Source: Cryptomeria japonica (Eukaryota > Streptophyta > Pinopsida > Cupressales > Cupressaceae). Taken from it: DNA of 64,000 nt. The position numbers and the translations under genes were made by a program. The DNA lies in assembly GCF_030272615.1 (NCBI RefSeq), contig NC_081405.1, forward strand, positions 576,151,752 through 576,215,751, in the 5' to 3' direction. This document shows, piece after piece, positions 32,552 to 45,947 of the stretch (positions within the stretch are counted from its first letter, which is position 1; each line of letters begins with the position of its first letter). Below the pieces are notes generated by a model. The model ran no database searches. It was given only the letters and a program-made list of their open reading frames with translations, and was not told the origin of the DNA.

Positions 32552-34019
32552 TGTAGATGTATAAATCTAACCACTTTTCTAAGTGAATATTTAATATTCA
32601 TTTTAAACCCATTCCTCCTGTTAATTAAATTCTATTTAATTAATTTCTTCACATTCATCTATTTGATTAAATAAATTACTTAATTTATTTAATTAAGTTC
32701 AACTAAACCGTTTCTAGCCTTTAATTAAATAAATTAGTCTATTCAATTAATTCCGCTTTCCACTTTTCTAATTAAATTTACATTTAATTAAAGTGATCCT
32801 TGCAAATAAATAAATCTAATTTATTTATTTAAATCTCCCACTTGTATTCATGCAAGTTGCATCTTCTTTTGGTAGAAATAAACTAATTTTATTTTAATTA
32901 AAATCCTTTCCCCTTCACTTGATTTTTCCTACATCTCCCACTTGCCTCCTAAACCCCTTCTAGATTCTTCTAATCACTTCCAATTTATCCTAATTTATAT
33001 CTTAATTATTGTCACAATCCTAAGCAAAGAGAAGCCACTTCTCAAAGCCTCCAAAGTCTTCAATAACCATTAAAGGTTTAATGTCCTCAACAAGTTAACC
33101 CTCAAAGTCTTCCAAACCATTAATGGTTATCTCAACCTTCTTGCATGATTAGAGACTTTCTTTCTAACTCAACCCTCATGTAACCCAAGGGTCTCATCAA
33201 GCATTCATGGATTTAACCTTGGTTATCCCTTTAACCCTTGCACAAGAGTATACCCTTGGGTAAAATCTTTTTACAATGGATAACCCTAACCTAACCTCAA
33301 CCCTTACCTTCTAAGGTAACCTTCATGTATTCTCAAGAATTTAATGCTTTTTTCATCTCCTCTCAAGCAACCTCGTGTTGACAATTGTCACTATTTCAGT
33401 GGTGAGAATTGTAAACATGGATCAATTAACTTTCAATCCTGACCCTTGTTAAGATTATCCAATCTTGACTATCCATTGCCCTATTTTCCCTATAAATAGA
33501 GCTCTCATTCTCTCATTTGATAGAGAAGTTTTTATGCATCAAACTTATAGTCATTTTGCTAATGATATATCCAAGTCTCTGTCCATAAACTTATAATCTA
33601 ATTACTAAGCATTTTAGCCTCTCTTTGTTAAATCATCATAATAGCATTTAAAATCATTCTAATATCATAAGATATCCATGTTAGACTAGTATATCATTGC
33701 TAGGATAATTAGCTAATCTTATCATCATCTTTATGCTAGATTAATCTTCATAGTTTCAATATCATACATGTCTTAGAAATGCATTCATACATAATAATCA
33801 AACATCACTCATTCTTGGAGTTGTCATTCCTAAGTCACTTTGCTCAGTGATCTGAGAGCAAGGACACTGATTTTAGGGATCCTGTGAGATGGAGAACAAT
33901 GGCAAACCCCTTCGGAAGTTAAGGTATTTCAATATAGTTACTATAACTTGCACCAAGAGTCTCATTGGTGTGTGGGCCTTTTAAATCAGACTTTTACATT
34001 TTTGTCACCCTTATTTCCC
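32552..34019 (+). repeat. Gypsy-like LTR (solo or remnant)
   Basis: Starts with TGTAGATGTATAAATC and ends near TTATTTCCCACA. Its layout matches the LTR of element B: an AATTAA-rich first part, a pyrimidine-rich middle, a TATA-like CCTATAAATAGAGC at about 33489, and a Thr-poor transcribed end. Flanking 5-mers do not match, so it is probably one end of a truncated element. Boundaries are approximate. Confidence 0.5.
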
Positions 34020-34840
34020 ACATACGGATATATCACCATATATTGTTGATGATAAAATTTAAAAAACTAAATTTTAAATATTTTCTATCATAGACCTATT
34101 CCACTAGCTATTATAAATTGTCTTGGTACACATTTGCATGATTTTGTTGGATGTCTTTGTATTTAATTTTATTCAACTATGCATTTATTATCGTCAAATA
34201 ATACATTACCAAACCAATGCATTTTAAGAACCACAAGTTTAGAAATTTTTATGCTTAGAGCATTTCTATGAACCCAATCTTTCAAAAAAAAATTCTAAGA
34301 TATGTGCATTATTGGAGAAAACTTTTTCTAGTTATTTTTATGAATGTAAAATTGATCCAAACTAGGTGACTGAACTCTAGGAACATGGCTCATTCAATTA
34401 TAGCAATGTGAATAAGGTGAGTGTAATGTTGTTGGTCCTTATTAGTTACTACTCAAAGTTCCAATGAATTGAAGTCTATATAATGTGGTAGAATTTCGAT
34501 GTGGGTGCATCACAAATAATTGACCTAGACCTATGAAATTCAAAATCAATGATCATTGAGACTTACACATAATTTGTGATATTGAGAACAATCAAAAGAA
34601 CTAATTTCATATATTTCAATAAACAAAAAATGCTCTACACCAAACCCTTTTATCATTATTGTTGAACAAACTAATCATCTACGTCTATCAAACTTATTAT
34701 TAACCATGATCTTCGATTAGCAAGATTAATTTGTATTTATTATAATGAATTGATCTAGATAATGTTCTAAGAAAATGATAATTTCTTCTACTGAACTATT
34801 TGAGTTTAGTAAAACCTAATTATTAGATGTTGCCGCACTC
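34020..34840. other. Upstream region of the RING-H2 gene
   Basis: AT-rich, with no transposon signature recognised. Part of it should act as the promoter of the downstream gene. Confidence 0.4.
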
Positions 34841-34850
34841 TCTATATATT
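34840..34850 (+). promoter_or_regulatory. TATA box of the RING-H2 gene
   Basis: CTCTATATATT, 116-126 bp before the ATG. A start of transcription about 30 bp later would give a 5' leader of roughly 90 nt. Confidence 0.55.
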
Positions 34851-34965
34851 CGTGTCTTTTCACTCGCATCACTTAACATATTTGTTTGTAATATATAAAG
34901 GAGCGTCAGATCAACGTCATCCATTATTGCTCAACTATTTGAAGTCGTTAAATAAGTTCAAAACA

Positions 34966-35712
34966 ATGTCACACCAAGGAGAAGCAGATCAAATCGTTAA
35001 TGGCAATGAAGGAGAGGATGATAATGGTCTTTTCATCATTGCACAAGCTATTAGGCGGCGGTTACCATTGTTATTACAGGTTTGGAGCGACAGGGAGTGT
35101 TTAAGTGACCTAAACGCTCGTGCTTGTATATTGAAAAGTGATTTTATAAGAGAAATAACAGCTTACGAAGCAGACCCACAAAATGAAGCTGATAACTTTG
35201 CATTTCATCTTAACATGTTTAGGAATGTCCTCTATTTATTAGAGGAGGAGCTACAAGATTACGAACTCGAACTCGATAGATACATATCCCATAATCCCAG
35301 GCCTGAATGCAGAAGATACTCTAATCCATTGACAAAGGGCGCTCTTATTCTGCAGGAGGTCCATGCTATGATCGTTCAAATCTGGTCAGCCGATCTGCAA
35401 TATAGAATAGTGAGACAGAGGAAGACAAAGTTAACACAATTGGTAGAGGGCCTACCAGCCATTAAAGTTTCAGAAAACCATCCAAATGAAATTACGTGTG
35501 GGATCTGTTTATCTGATTTTCAAGTGGCGGAAGAGGCATGCCATTTGCGTTGCCATGAACGCCACATATTTCACAGGGAATGTATTAAACAATGGCTGAA
35601 GAAGAACTGCCACTGTCCACTTTGCAGGCGTCCAGCATACAGGTGGACATATTGGAGGGAAGCATTTAGAGCTGATGATATCGATAGATATAGATTTTCT
35701 TTTCACGTTTAG
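34966..35712 (+). CDS. RING-H2 finger protein, probable E3 ubiquitin ligase
   Basis: An uninterrupted 248-residue frame beginning MSHQGEADQIV. An upstream in-frame extension to 34852 would need a GTG start right beside the TATA box, so the ATG at 34966 is chosen. The C-terminal part holds a complete RING-H2: Cys178-x2-Cys181, Cys196-x3-His200-x2-His203-x2-Cys206, Cys217-x2-Cys220, with the usual Trp210 after CIKQ and an RR after the last Cys. Such domains recruit ubiquitin-charged E2 enzymes. The N-terminal 170 residues are rich in Glu, Leu and Arg and probably helical; no transmembrane segment or signal peptide is evident, so a soluble protein is likely. No intron is needed. It is the only intact gene in 64 kb and is less AT-rich than its surroundings. 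Substrates are unknown; the specific subfamily is not assigned. Confidence 0.85.
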   Translation: MSHQGEADQIVNGNEGEDDNGLFIIAQAIRRRLPLLLQVWSDRECLSDLNARACILKSDFIREITAYEADPQNEADNFAFHLNMFRNVLYLLEEELQDYELELDRYISHNPRPECRRYSNPLTKGALILQEVHAMIVQIWSADLQYRIVRQRKTKLTQLVEGLPAIKVSENHPNEITCGICLSDFQVAEEACHLRCHERHIFHRECIKQWLKKNCHCPLCRRPAYRWTYWREAFRADDIDRYRFSFHV

Positions 35713-38374
35713 TTTTTCGGGATAACTTCTTGGAGTTAATCGAAATTTCGTGTTTTGAGTAAGGAAAAAGTAGTTCTCCTCTTCTTATAATAGCAGATAA
35801 TAGCAGATGATATTAAAATTTGACTAGATTTGTTTTACTATTCTATTTAAGCATTACTATTGTTGACGGTCAAATATTCTTATGATTCACATTAAAACGT
35901 GATAAATTATTGTATTACTTATATTCCTCAAAATTTATTTTGAACGATTGCACTGCAAATGACCAAGAATAATTTCCTTTTAAAAAAATTTATATATATT
36001 AATCAAAATAAATAAATAAAATTTATTTTTATTCTTATACAAATATAAATCATGTTTTAAAGCTAGTGCACAGTGAGATCTTATGGTAAAGATCCCATGT
36101 CACCAAAATATACGATGTCCCGGATTAAAAGAAGACCATAGAAGTGTTCTTTGTATAGTGAGGATGCAATTAGAGTTTCTATGGAAGAAATTTAAACAAG
36201 CAATATAGCTATTTTCTATCAATTATGTAAGGAACACTCTCAACGATAGAAGTTGAAAATTTGAAGCCTAATATTTACCAATTACCTAATAGATAAATAT
36301 TTAAGATTATTTGAAATGTTAGACTTTTATAAATTATAGCACAGTATTATTTAAATTGCTATTTCATTTAATTTATTATATATTTTACTTAAAAAATTTC
36401 CACAAATTGAACAAATATAAATCAATTCAACTTTAATATATCAAAATTATTACTTTCTATTGAATCATCACCAATTTTTAATTTCCATCATTGATTCAAA
36501 ATTAAATATAATAGTTCTCATGTATTCCATAAGGTAAAATATACCTACCTTGTGTAATGCTCAAGGGGGATGAATTTGCTTTTGAAATGTTGATCTAAAT
36601 AAAAATTAATGGTTGAAAACTAATTTTGAGCGTTGTGAGCATTAACCTTTTTTGTACATTGTATCAAACATAACACAATCAAGTATGTTAAATTATATTT
36701 TAAATTAATTCTATAAATTAAATATTAAAATTTTTGCCCTTCAATCCCATGAATAATTTTCACCTTTGGACCTTTACTTTTCTATAAATAAATTACTTAT
36801 TTTGAAATGGAATGATTTATCTTTGAAATTAATTAATTTTCCTAAATTTTACTAATACTTTCTAAAATTTTCAACAAATTTATATTGATATTAAAAATTC
36901 AATAGTGAAACTATATTTTTTTCAATAGAAAGGAATGACTCCCTAAGAGAAATTAATATTTCTTTCCAGAAACATTAACTATTTATTGGGATGTTATATC
37001 TCTTTCTGAAGGACTTTCCTTTGAGTTGTCCCAATTTTAGGCACACATTTTGTTAGATAGAATATAACCTAATACATGAACCATCAAGGATTCCAAAAAA
37101 CATTGTTTTCTTATTCTCCATTACCTATATTATTGAAAAGTGACTTAAATGACATATGTATTTCCCTTATTCTATTATCAATAATATTATCTTTTATTAC
37201 TTATTTGAAGGATATATTAATTCTATTTTGGATGTTTTTTGAGACATTTTGCGTACTAGAGTTAACTTTTGTGAGTAAAATTTTCATATTTTTCTACAAG
37301 GGTTTGATGATGGGTATGGGTGACTCTTTTTGGTCACTATGTTTGATGATGTTGCTACTATTTTGGGCCTTTCAGGATTTCTGTTTTGAGGGCATTTTGA
37401 CCTATTTGGCTTTAGTAAAGGAACTCTGACCTTCATCATTGATGGGTATGCATATGTTAGCCAATTTTTATGTGTACTTGTTCAAGGTTCCTTGGCCTCT
37501 ATTTTGGCTTTTGGTGCTACTTTGGCTACCTCTTTTGGGCTAATTTTTGAAGGATTTTTGTTTAGCAGTAGATATGGGTGTCTTTTCAATGGTTTTCTCT
37601 TAGATTACTCTTAGATATCATTACTTCTAATATCTAGAGATACTGCAAGAGGGTTTACCCTCCCCTTTTCTGATAGCCTATCTAGTTTCTCTTATTAAGG
37701 TGAAAAGAGTGTCGATAAGTTGTATTGTTTTCTAGAACCTTATTATTATTTTTCTTTTATTCTTCTGATAGATGTGGGGATGAGTATTGTGCAAGAAGTT
37801 AGTAGGTGTTGTAAGGGGGTTGTTGTTGCCCTTTGTTTAGTTCTCACTCTTTCAATCCTATTGTACTAGAGTTTAAGAGTGTTGGAGACTTATTGAGAGA
37901 GTGCAAGCAATATGGGGTCACTGATGTGAACATGGATGTCTAAAAATATGTATTATCTCTAAATTGGTTAGATGGAACTTTTTCCATGGACATTGATGGA
38001 GAAGATTATGTATGTTGGAGACATTTGGGACAATTTGTGCCATATTTGATTGATCAATGCTGTAGAAAGTAGTCTAGAAATGAGTTAGATGGTTTCAAGT
38101 TAGTCTAAAGTTTATTGTATGCCTTGATTCAATTGGTTTATATCATATTAATATAATGAGGTAACTATAGTTGATATATATATATATATATTTTGACTAC
38201 ATGGTCTATGTTCCACTATTGGAAATTTAAAATAAACTCCAAGTTTTCTCATAGCGAGTTTTCTGGTGACTTTCAAATTCATGTTTTTCATTGCATCTAA
38301 TTGCATTCGACTTTTAGGTTCTGCAATTCTAGTTTTAAGATGGTAATTTCCTATGTAACTATTATATTGGGTAG
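35713..38374. other. No gene recognised
   Basis: Very AT-rich to about 37000. The plus frame 37076-37429 is a low-complexity run of Phe, Leu and Ile codons without motifs and is not called. 37400-37960 is T/G-rich and may be the remnant of a LINE-type element, but no conserved block supports this. A short TA run lies near 38179-38192. Confidence 0.4.
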
Positions 38375-39310
38375 AAAATTAGGGCTAGGGTTAAATTAAG
38401 ATAATAAAAACACTTAACTACTTAATTAACCAATACATTGAGGAGAGGAATCTACTAGATCTAACAATGATAAACCAATATTTTGATAAGATTGTAGGCT
38501 CCTTTGATAGTGATCCATCCTCAAATTGAATTGATTTGAATTGTTGAAGATTAGGGAAAAATAGGCGATTATTGAAGTATACTGGCATAAACAATGAGCT
38601 ACAAACATCATATGAAGCCATAGACCTAGGTCTAGGTAAAATAAGATGTCATAGATACATTCCCGAAAGTTCAACATGATTTTTTGGGACTGGGTAATAT
38701 CAATTCACCTTGTTCATCCAAATTTCTTGTTGTCGAAAGCTAAACCTATTTGTTTTCATGAATTATGTCGATCCTCTCAAACTTAGCTATGTACTTATTT
38801 CTAGCACATATAGAAAAGGGGAAATTGTTGGGTATAGGGGTTTTCTTAGGTGTAACTTCTATCTAGGAATTAACATTGAATAAATTAACAAAAATACTAA
38901 AAAAAAATGACAAATAGATATACCTCAGATCTAAGATTATTGATCATCAATTTTTTTTCTTTGAATCTAATCACAAATATTGTATCAAATGATATAATGA
39001 ACTCAAAATTGAATTAATTTTATTCCATGATGGTTGAATGATGAATATGTAGCCTTTATTATCTCAAAAAATGATTGTTTATGAATTCTTCATGGATGCA
39101 CAAGTACTTTAGTTAGGTTGTTGATGTGAAATGAATAGATATAATGTCTTTATATAGGGGTATCTAGGTAATTTACTTATTAGGATAACATCCAACGCTC
39201 ATGCCTAGCCACTAAAATCAAATCTTATTGATGAGTTATAGCCCTAATCCCATTTCAAATTGGGGTCTAATTGAGCAAGACCATGGTGCTTTGAGGTACC
39301 CTATTCTATA
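38375..39310 (-). repeat. Left LTR of element C
   Basis: Partner of 42948-43884/51564-51613. A TATA-like CCCTATATAAAG on the minus strand near 39150 supports minus orientation. Confidence 0.6.
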
Positions 39311-41379
39311 CCAAGGAGTTCCACGCCTTGGTATCACCATAATAATGACCACAAAAATGCTTTGATAAGGTTGGTATCCCATTGTAGGACCCACAAAAGG
39401 TTGTTCATGGACTCCAAGGTAGAGAATAGGCATAAGCAGACCTCGGAAAGAGATTAGGATAGGGCATGGTAAAGTAGGGGTAGAAATATGAGGTATAAAT
39501 TTACCTGGTGACAAATTACAATGCTAAATTTAACCTACACTTAAATGGAATATTTGCTTGTGCGAACACTTGTTGTAAAGTAGATGAAAGATGTAATAAA
39601 TTAGGAGTTCAATCAAAATGAGATAAGACATCACTAATTTCAAGGAACCAAGCCCTGAATATTAGGACCTTAAATTACACAACCACATGCAAGGGTACAC
39701 AAAACAAGACAAAAGATTAAATTTTCAAACAAAGAAAAACAAGGAAAAAAGGAAAAATGACACAAAGCACAATGACTAAAAACCAAAATATATCCTCAAG
39801 TCAACTAGCTGAAGATACCTTGATAATAAAATATCTCAAAAATTAATACCATTCTTGAAAATCACATCGGAAGGAGATAAGTAATCACATAAAAAGAGAA
39901 AGACCATGCACCAAACTATGAATGAAAAATAGAAAATCTATAAGCTCATGGAGAGAAGAAAGAGGAAATATGGATGACATGGGTTCGTTGTTCTTTTCTA
40001 AGTGATCCATGAGAAGAAAAATTAGAGAAGACATGTATATCACATTATACTTTTGTTCTTATTGGTCATCCATGTTGGGGAGGTTAGTAGGAATAGTCTA
40101 GCTATGTTTTCCTAGTTCCATTCATCCTATTCTATATGCAATTATTTGATTTAAGGTGTTAAACATCCCATAAAGATTTTTTTTCTCTAGTTTTGAGCAT
40201 GCACCAACCTATGTAAGACATGAAATGAAAAATACAAATGTGTGTATGGTATTGAGAACATCTTGTACAAGTTTGTTTTTCTCTAGTTTTGGGTATTTGT
40301 AACCCTATGTAAGATAAATATATGTGTTCTTTTGAGGGCATCTCATGTAAGAGTTTGTTTTCTCTATTTTTTAGAATATGCACGCCATTTAAGAGATAAT
40401 TTTTTCATATAGTTTTGTACATGAGGCATGTTGTTTAAGAGTTTGTTTTCTATAGTTTTAATAATAAATACCAGGTTTAAGACATGCAAAAATATAGTAC
40501 AAACAGGGTGATATAATCTGGCTCCCCTTAAGATGTTAAAATAGCCTTATGTTGATGTCTTAAGAAATCTAGAAACAAGGATACCCACCTTCAAAACAAA
40601 GGAGATATCCTTTTAGGCAACAATGTTCATAAATTTGACCTAAACATGCAATACTCTTACAAGAAAGGATAAGATAATTGAAAAAGAGATGTCTAGCCAC
40701 AATTTTAAATCGGATCCTTATAGAAGAAGAGATATTTTGTGAAATGTCTGCCTCCAAGAGGATACTTTGAACAAATATAAAATCTTCTATCAAAATAAGG
40801 GAAGGGGAACAATAATTCCTACCTTCCTTCTATTGCTGAGTAAAAGAATTCTTGATTGACCCAAAGTGAAGGATTTATTTATAAAAGATATACGTTTCAA
40901 AATGAAGAGGATGTTGTAGTCAAGGATGCAAACCTCTTTCATAAGAGAGAATCCTTTAGAAAACAAACATCTTCACACCAGGAATGACATCAAATCATAA
41001 GCAAACAATGCTCAACATTGGAGAAGTAGATTGTTAGAAACGATAAGAAAGATCAATACCCACCAAGTGTCGGGACAATGAAAAGAATTAAATAACCTCT
41101 AATGATATATTATACATAGTAAAATTCATAATATACTCACATGAATAATATAACCCAAAAAAATAAATAGAGAAACCTTAGATAGAGAGAAAAGATAGGA
41201 TAATAATCTCACCCCCAAAAGCATAGAAGCAAGAATGAATTATATAGCTACCCCAAGATGAGTGATATTGATAAATCATCACCTCTTATGACAAAGAACC
41301 TCCAATAAAGTTAATTACTATTGCTATAGGGTGAGGAGCAACATCAAGAGTGAATGGAATGCTAAGGAACTACCTCTTC
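39311..41379. other. Interior of element C, no gene recognised
   Basis: Includes a degenerate array of about 95-bp units at 40165-40490 (recurring GAGTTTGTTTTCTCTAGTTT then a TGTAAGA-type end) and, at 40510-40640, a dispersed repeat shared with 9912-10040. Confidence 0.45.
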
Positions 41380-42000
41380 ACCAAGGATGAGTGCAATATT
41401 AGTTGTAAGAGCTATATGAGATTCATCATATTGTTCTTGAATAAATATTTAAAATGTTTTACAATTTTCAAGAGAATGATAATAACTATTATGAAAAAGA
41501 CAATGTAGATCATCTTCCTTCGGCTCATAGTTTTAAATAAGTCTAATGAAAGAAAAGACAACATTCTTATAATACTTAAATCTCCAAAATATTCTATTAG
41601 ATAATTTCTCTTGATAATGAATAGGAGTAGGACAAGAGTTGCAAGAAGCATATTGATTGATTTCTATGATTTTAACCATTCCACTATCAATGAGTACTTG
41701 CATTATATTTTAAAAATTTGGAAAATCATTGGTATCCGGATCATAAGTTAGATGATGTGAGAGAAAATGAGTGTTTGAAGAAGAAGCACTTTAAGATGGA
41801 TGATAGAGTTTATGTCTTGAAAAGTAATCCTTAAGTTTTTCAACACTAAGGATATCAGCCATAGGTGACTGGAGAGGATGTCCTAGACCTTTGGTAATAG
41901 ATTGTGTAGGAGGATTTATAGGGAATTTGAATCATTGTTCAAATTTTCTTAGTCCTTGTCCTCTACAACCTTGTTTTGATATTATGTTATATAGGGACTC
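41380..42000 (-). pseudogene. Gag remnant of element C
   Basis: On the minus strand, with stops, the frame reads IMQVLIDSGMVKIIEINQ, PIHYQEKLSN, then LHCLFHNSYYHSLENCKTF. The last is a knuckle-like C-x2-H-x(n)-C block, comparable to the one at the end of the element B gag. Too damaged for more. Confidence 0.4.
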
Positions 42001-42167
42001 CTATTAGAGTTGTTTAATTAAGAAGTATGATATTAAATTTATTTAATATTTTTTATGTGTGTACACCTATAAGGAACAAAGTGATAAGTAGGTGAATAAG
42101 GAATATCCTTTGTTAAAAAAAAAATCTTTTCAATCATCATGCATGTCTTCTTTAATAGGTAAGGAAG

Positions 42168-42170
<3 letters not shown>

Positions 42171-42248
<78 letters not shown>
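42171..42248. repeat. (TA)39 microsatellite
   Basis: Uninterrupted TA dinucleotide of 78 bp. Frames through it on both strands (alternating Tyr and Ile) are artefacts. Confidence 0.98.
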
Positions 42249-42251
<3 letters not shown>

Positions 42252-42947
42252 CTTCCCATTTACTTAATATTATGTGGGGAGATAGACCATGAATAAAATA
42301 GATAACATCATCTTCTCTATAAATGTTTTGATGGTTAAGATAAGCTCTAAGAGAATAAGAGGGATCTAGAGAGATTAAAACACCAACATTTTTACCTTGG
42401 CCCCCTTGTGATATGATATCTGTATAAGAATAAGATGGTACCATGTTTATTTTGAATGATCTCTCTTCATTAGAGAGATCATTTATAGGAGTAGTGGCTA
42501 TATATCTTCATTTGCATGATATACCGTAGCAGAGGTACAAGTGTTAGGATTTTAAAATTATAAGAATAGAATATGCCAAAGTGCTATGAATGAAAAGAAG
42601 AAATGTAAAGTGAAAGAAGGAATTATCCAACACATGATTATGCTAAATATAAGTGAAAAGAAAAGTAATAATATGTTAATGGAAAATAATTTAGATCTAT
42701 TAGCTTCCATTATGAATATCTAAGATTAGATCTAAAAACAAAATTTACAAATTATGTAACCCACAAATCAAATTAATCAAAATAATTTAGGTTTTTGATG
42801 AGTTTAACTTCTAAATTTCTATATTTTTTATTACAAATATAATCTATGAGTGCAAAGTTGAAAATTTAAATTCCTACAAATCAGATCTAAGAACACAAGT
42901 CAGAAATAGTCATCTAAGGAGATGAGATCACCAAAATATATTAGGTT

Positions 42948-43884
42948 AAAAATTAGGTTTAGGGTTAAAATAAGATAATAAAACCACTTAACTACCTAAT
43001 TAACCATTATATTAAGGAGAAGAGGAATCTAATATATAGACTTGATAGACAAAGATTTTGATCAATTTTCAGGCTCCTTTGATAGGGCTCTATCCTCCTT
43101 AAATTAAATTGATTTGAATTGTTGAAGGTTAGGGAGAAATAGGTGATTATTGAAGTGTTCTAGTAGAAATAGTGAGCTTCAAATATCCTACAGAGACACC
43201 AACCTTGATTTAGGAAAACTAAGATGTCACAAATCTATTACCAGAAGTTTTCCCTGATTTTTTGGGACCAAGTAGCATTAATTTGCCACAATCCTTTGTA
43301 TTTTTTACCGTTGAAACTTGAACCTATTAATCTTAGTGAATTATGTCTATCCTCCCTAATGAATCTTTGTACCTTTTTCATGCACATATAAATAAGGGAG
43401 AAATTATTGGGAATAGGGGCTTACCTAATATAAACCTCAATTTAGTAATTAACCTTGAATAAAATAATACAAATATTGAAATAAATAATGAATAGATATA
43501 CCTCATATTTGCAATTGTTGTTGATGATGGTTTACTCTTTGAATGTAATAACAAATTTTGTATGAAATGGCATGGCGAACTTAAAACCCTAATCAAACAC
43601 ACACATATTTCCATAAGATTTAATTATTTTTCTTTATAATTGTTAAATGATGAATGTGCATCATTGAAGATCTCTAAATATGCTTATTTATGAATGCTTC
43701 ATATATGCATGATTACTTTAGGTAGATTATGGATTTAAAAAAATGAAATGATATGACAACTTTATATAGGGATATCTAGGTAATTTATCAATTAGGCCAA
43801 CCTCCAACACTCATGCGGAGCCATAAGGATCAAATCTTATTGATGAGATGTAGCCCCAACCCTATTTGAAATTAGGACTTGATT
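42948..43884 (-). repeat. Right LTR of element C, part before the element F insertion
   Basis: Aligns with 38375-39250; continues at 51564 beyond the copia element. Confidence 0.6.
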
Positions 43885-44080
43885 TGTTGGGAAAATGGTG
43901 TTTCAACCTTGCATTTCCATGAGGTTACTATTTATAGTAAGATTTCATTTGAGCATGAAATTGTGAAAAAATTATCCCCAAATATTATGGTTGGCTAGAT
44001 AAGAATATTGATAAAGTTTCATTACAAGATCACAACCAATTTTGAAGATATTAAAGTTTTCATTTTGGAGGGGTACAATG

Positions 44081-45439
44081 TGTTGGCATAACTGATGATG
44101 ATGAGATCTGAAGATAATTGGTAAAGATATGATTAGGTGTATGATGTCAAGTGAGGAGATGGTTGGCTTGATGTAATAAGTTGTTTCGTGACTTTATGTG
44201 TGTTCTCACTGATGGAAAGCATGTTTGTTTAGTCATCTAAGTCATATAGACCTACCAGTATAGCCTAACCAGTACTGGACCCAGTTGAAAGCAAGGTAAG
44301 AAGGAATAGAGCGATGATCAAGAGACTAGTATAGATGATCGGTGAAGAGTTAGACATTGTAATTTTATAGAACTATTAAATATAGAAACATGCACCTATG
44401 TTCAAAACTACATCAACAGATCTAGTGTATTGAGTAAGTTATGATTGACTATCACAAACTTTATGAAGAAGAATGAATACCAGTGACATATCTTTAACTG
44501 GTAATGATTTAAGGTTTGGCAGTGGATCTTATCATGTTCATAACTTAGTGATGGCATGTCACAATCCTTTTGTAATGATAAGATGTTGTTTGAGAGCGTA
44601 TAAGGAACAAATTTCTTGGGAAACGACGAAGGGCTTAGAAAAATGTGGCAAGGGTTTGATTTCTTATCAAATCGATGTGAGGTGATCATTCAACAATGGA
44701 AATCATCTAGAAATTTGTTGTAATTATGTGTAATGATCTATAATATAATATCATTGATGTAATTAGGGTTTTTTACTGCCCTAACTATAAAATGTATTTA
44801 GGGCTAATTTAAGAAGGCTTTTAGTGTCGATGGTTTTGAGAAGAAGGTATTGCTGAACTAGATTATAGTGTCTACATGTGTGTAGAAAAGTTGAGATGGA
44901 AAGTATCTGTATCAATAAAAAGGGAAGTGTTGTGATCAGATCATTTTCCATGTTGTTCCCTAAAAGCTGTAGTAGTTTGAAATCGCTTAACTGGGTAAAC
45001 TTTAACAAGTCTGAGATTGTAAATCCCTTCACCAGGTGGCTCATTAAATTGAGTTTCAAATCTTCTAGAAAGGTTACTCCTAATAGGGTAGAGCACCTAA
45101 CAAGACTAAGGTGAAATCACTTGACTGGGTGACTCCTAACAAGGTCTGGTCTTAACCCTGCATATTGTAAAGCTCTTAACTGGGCTAGGCTTTTAACCGA
45201 GTGCATTCAAAAAGAGTGCAAATATTTTGTGGGTGCTAATTCCCATTGTAGTTTTTCCCATTTCGTTTTCCATGTGAAAAATCTTTGTGTTCATATTGTG
45301 ATGCATTGTTGATACGTGCATTTGACGTCTTTACTTTGTTTTCATAATGATGAACACTTAATTGAATGGTATGGTAAATTAGTTTAAACGATTGCTTAAT
45401 CAGTTACTGATCAGTAGTAACTGGATCCTTATAATAACA
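44081..45439 (+). mobile_element. Solo LTR (~1.36 kb) inside the element F LTR
   Basis: Begins TGTTGGCATAACTGATGATG and ends ACTGGATCCTTATAATAACA. Flanks CAATG (44076-44080) and TAATG (45440-45444); the uninterrupted partner LTR has TAATG there, so this is a 5-bp duplication with one later change. Toward its end it carries degenerate repeats of the type CTTAACTGGGTGACTCCTAA (44985-45200). Plus orientation; no internal genes. Confidence 0.8.
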
Positions 45440-45947
45440 TAATGAAATATTTAAACTTAAATTTGATGAATTTATACCTTTTGAAATATTCTGGAAAGTG
45501 GGTGTAAAAATCATAAATGTATACAAGGTGATAGAGCAATTTGGAAGCTTTATCATGCTTCAAATAAATCATCAATTAGACACATGGTTCACAAGTTATG
45601 GCCTCTAGAAGTTTGGACTCTTGAAATAGAAAATATTAAATACATCTAACACATAAATGAGTTTTAAAAGAGAGAGACACATGTTGATTTGTGTTTTGAC
45701 ATCTCATATGACATCTAGATTAAAGAAAAGGTTGGTTAGACTTTATTGGGTGAGTTTAGCCCATGATTTTATAATACTATTTGATGATTTTTTGTATTGT
45801 ATGTCTTATATATTAGATGCACGAGAAAGAGCTTGTATTTAAAATTATTATGGCAATTGAGTTACCTATGAATCTTTGATTAGTGGTACTCCTATAATGA
45901 CCTTTCTGAGAAAGAATATTATAATATTCAATTGATTGCTCAAATAT

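Noticed and set aside
34852-34965. N-terminal extension of the RING-H2 frame
   Set aside because: It would start with GTG beside the TATA box and lie upstream of the likely transcription start; the first ATG is at 34966.
37076-37429. 117-codon hydrophobic frame
   Set aside because: Low-complexity Phe/Leu/Ile run in T-rich DNA; no motif, no promoter, no neighbours.
42092-42444. Open frames on both strands through the TA run
   Set aside because: Their length comes from the (TA)39 microsatellite; the Tyr/Ile alternation is not a protein.
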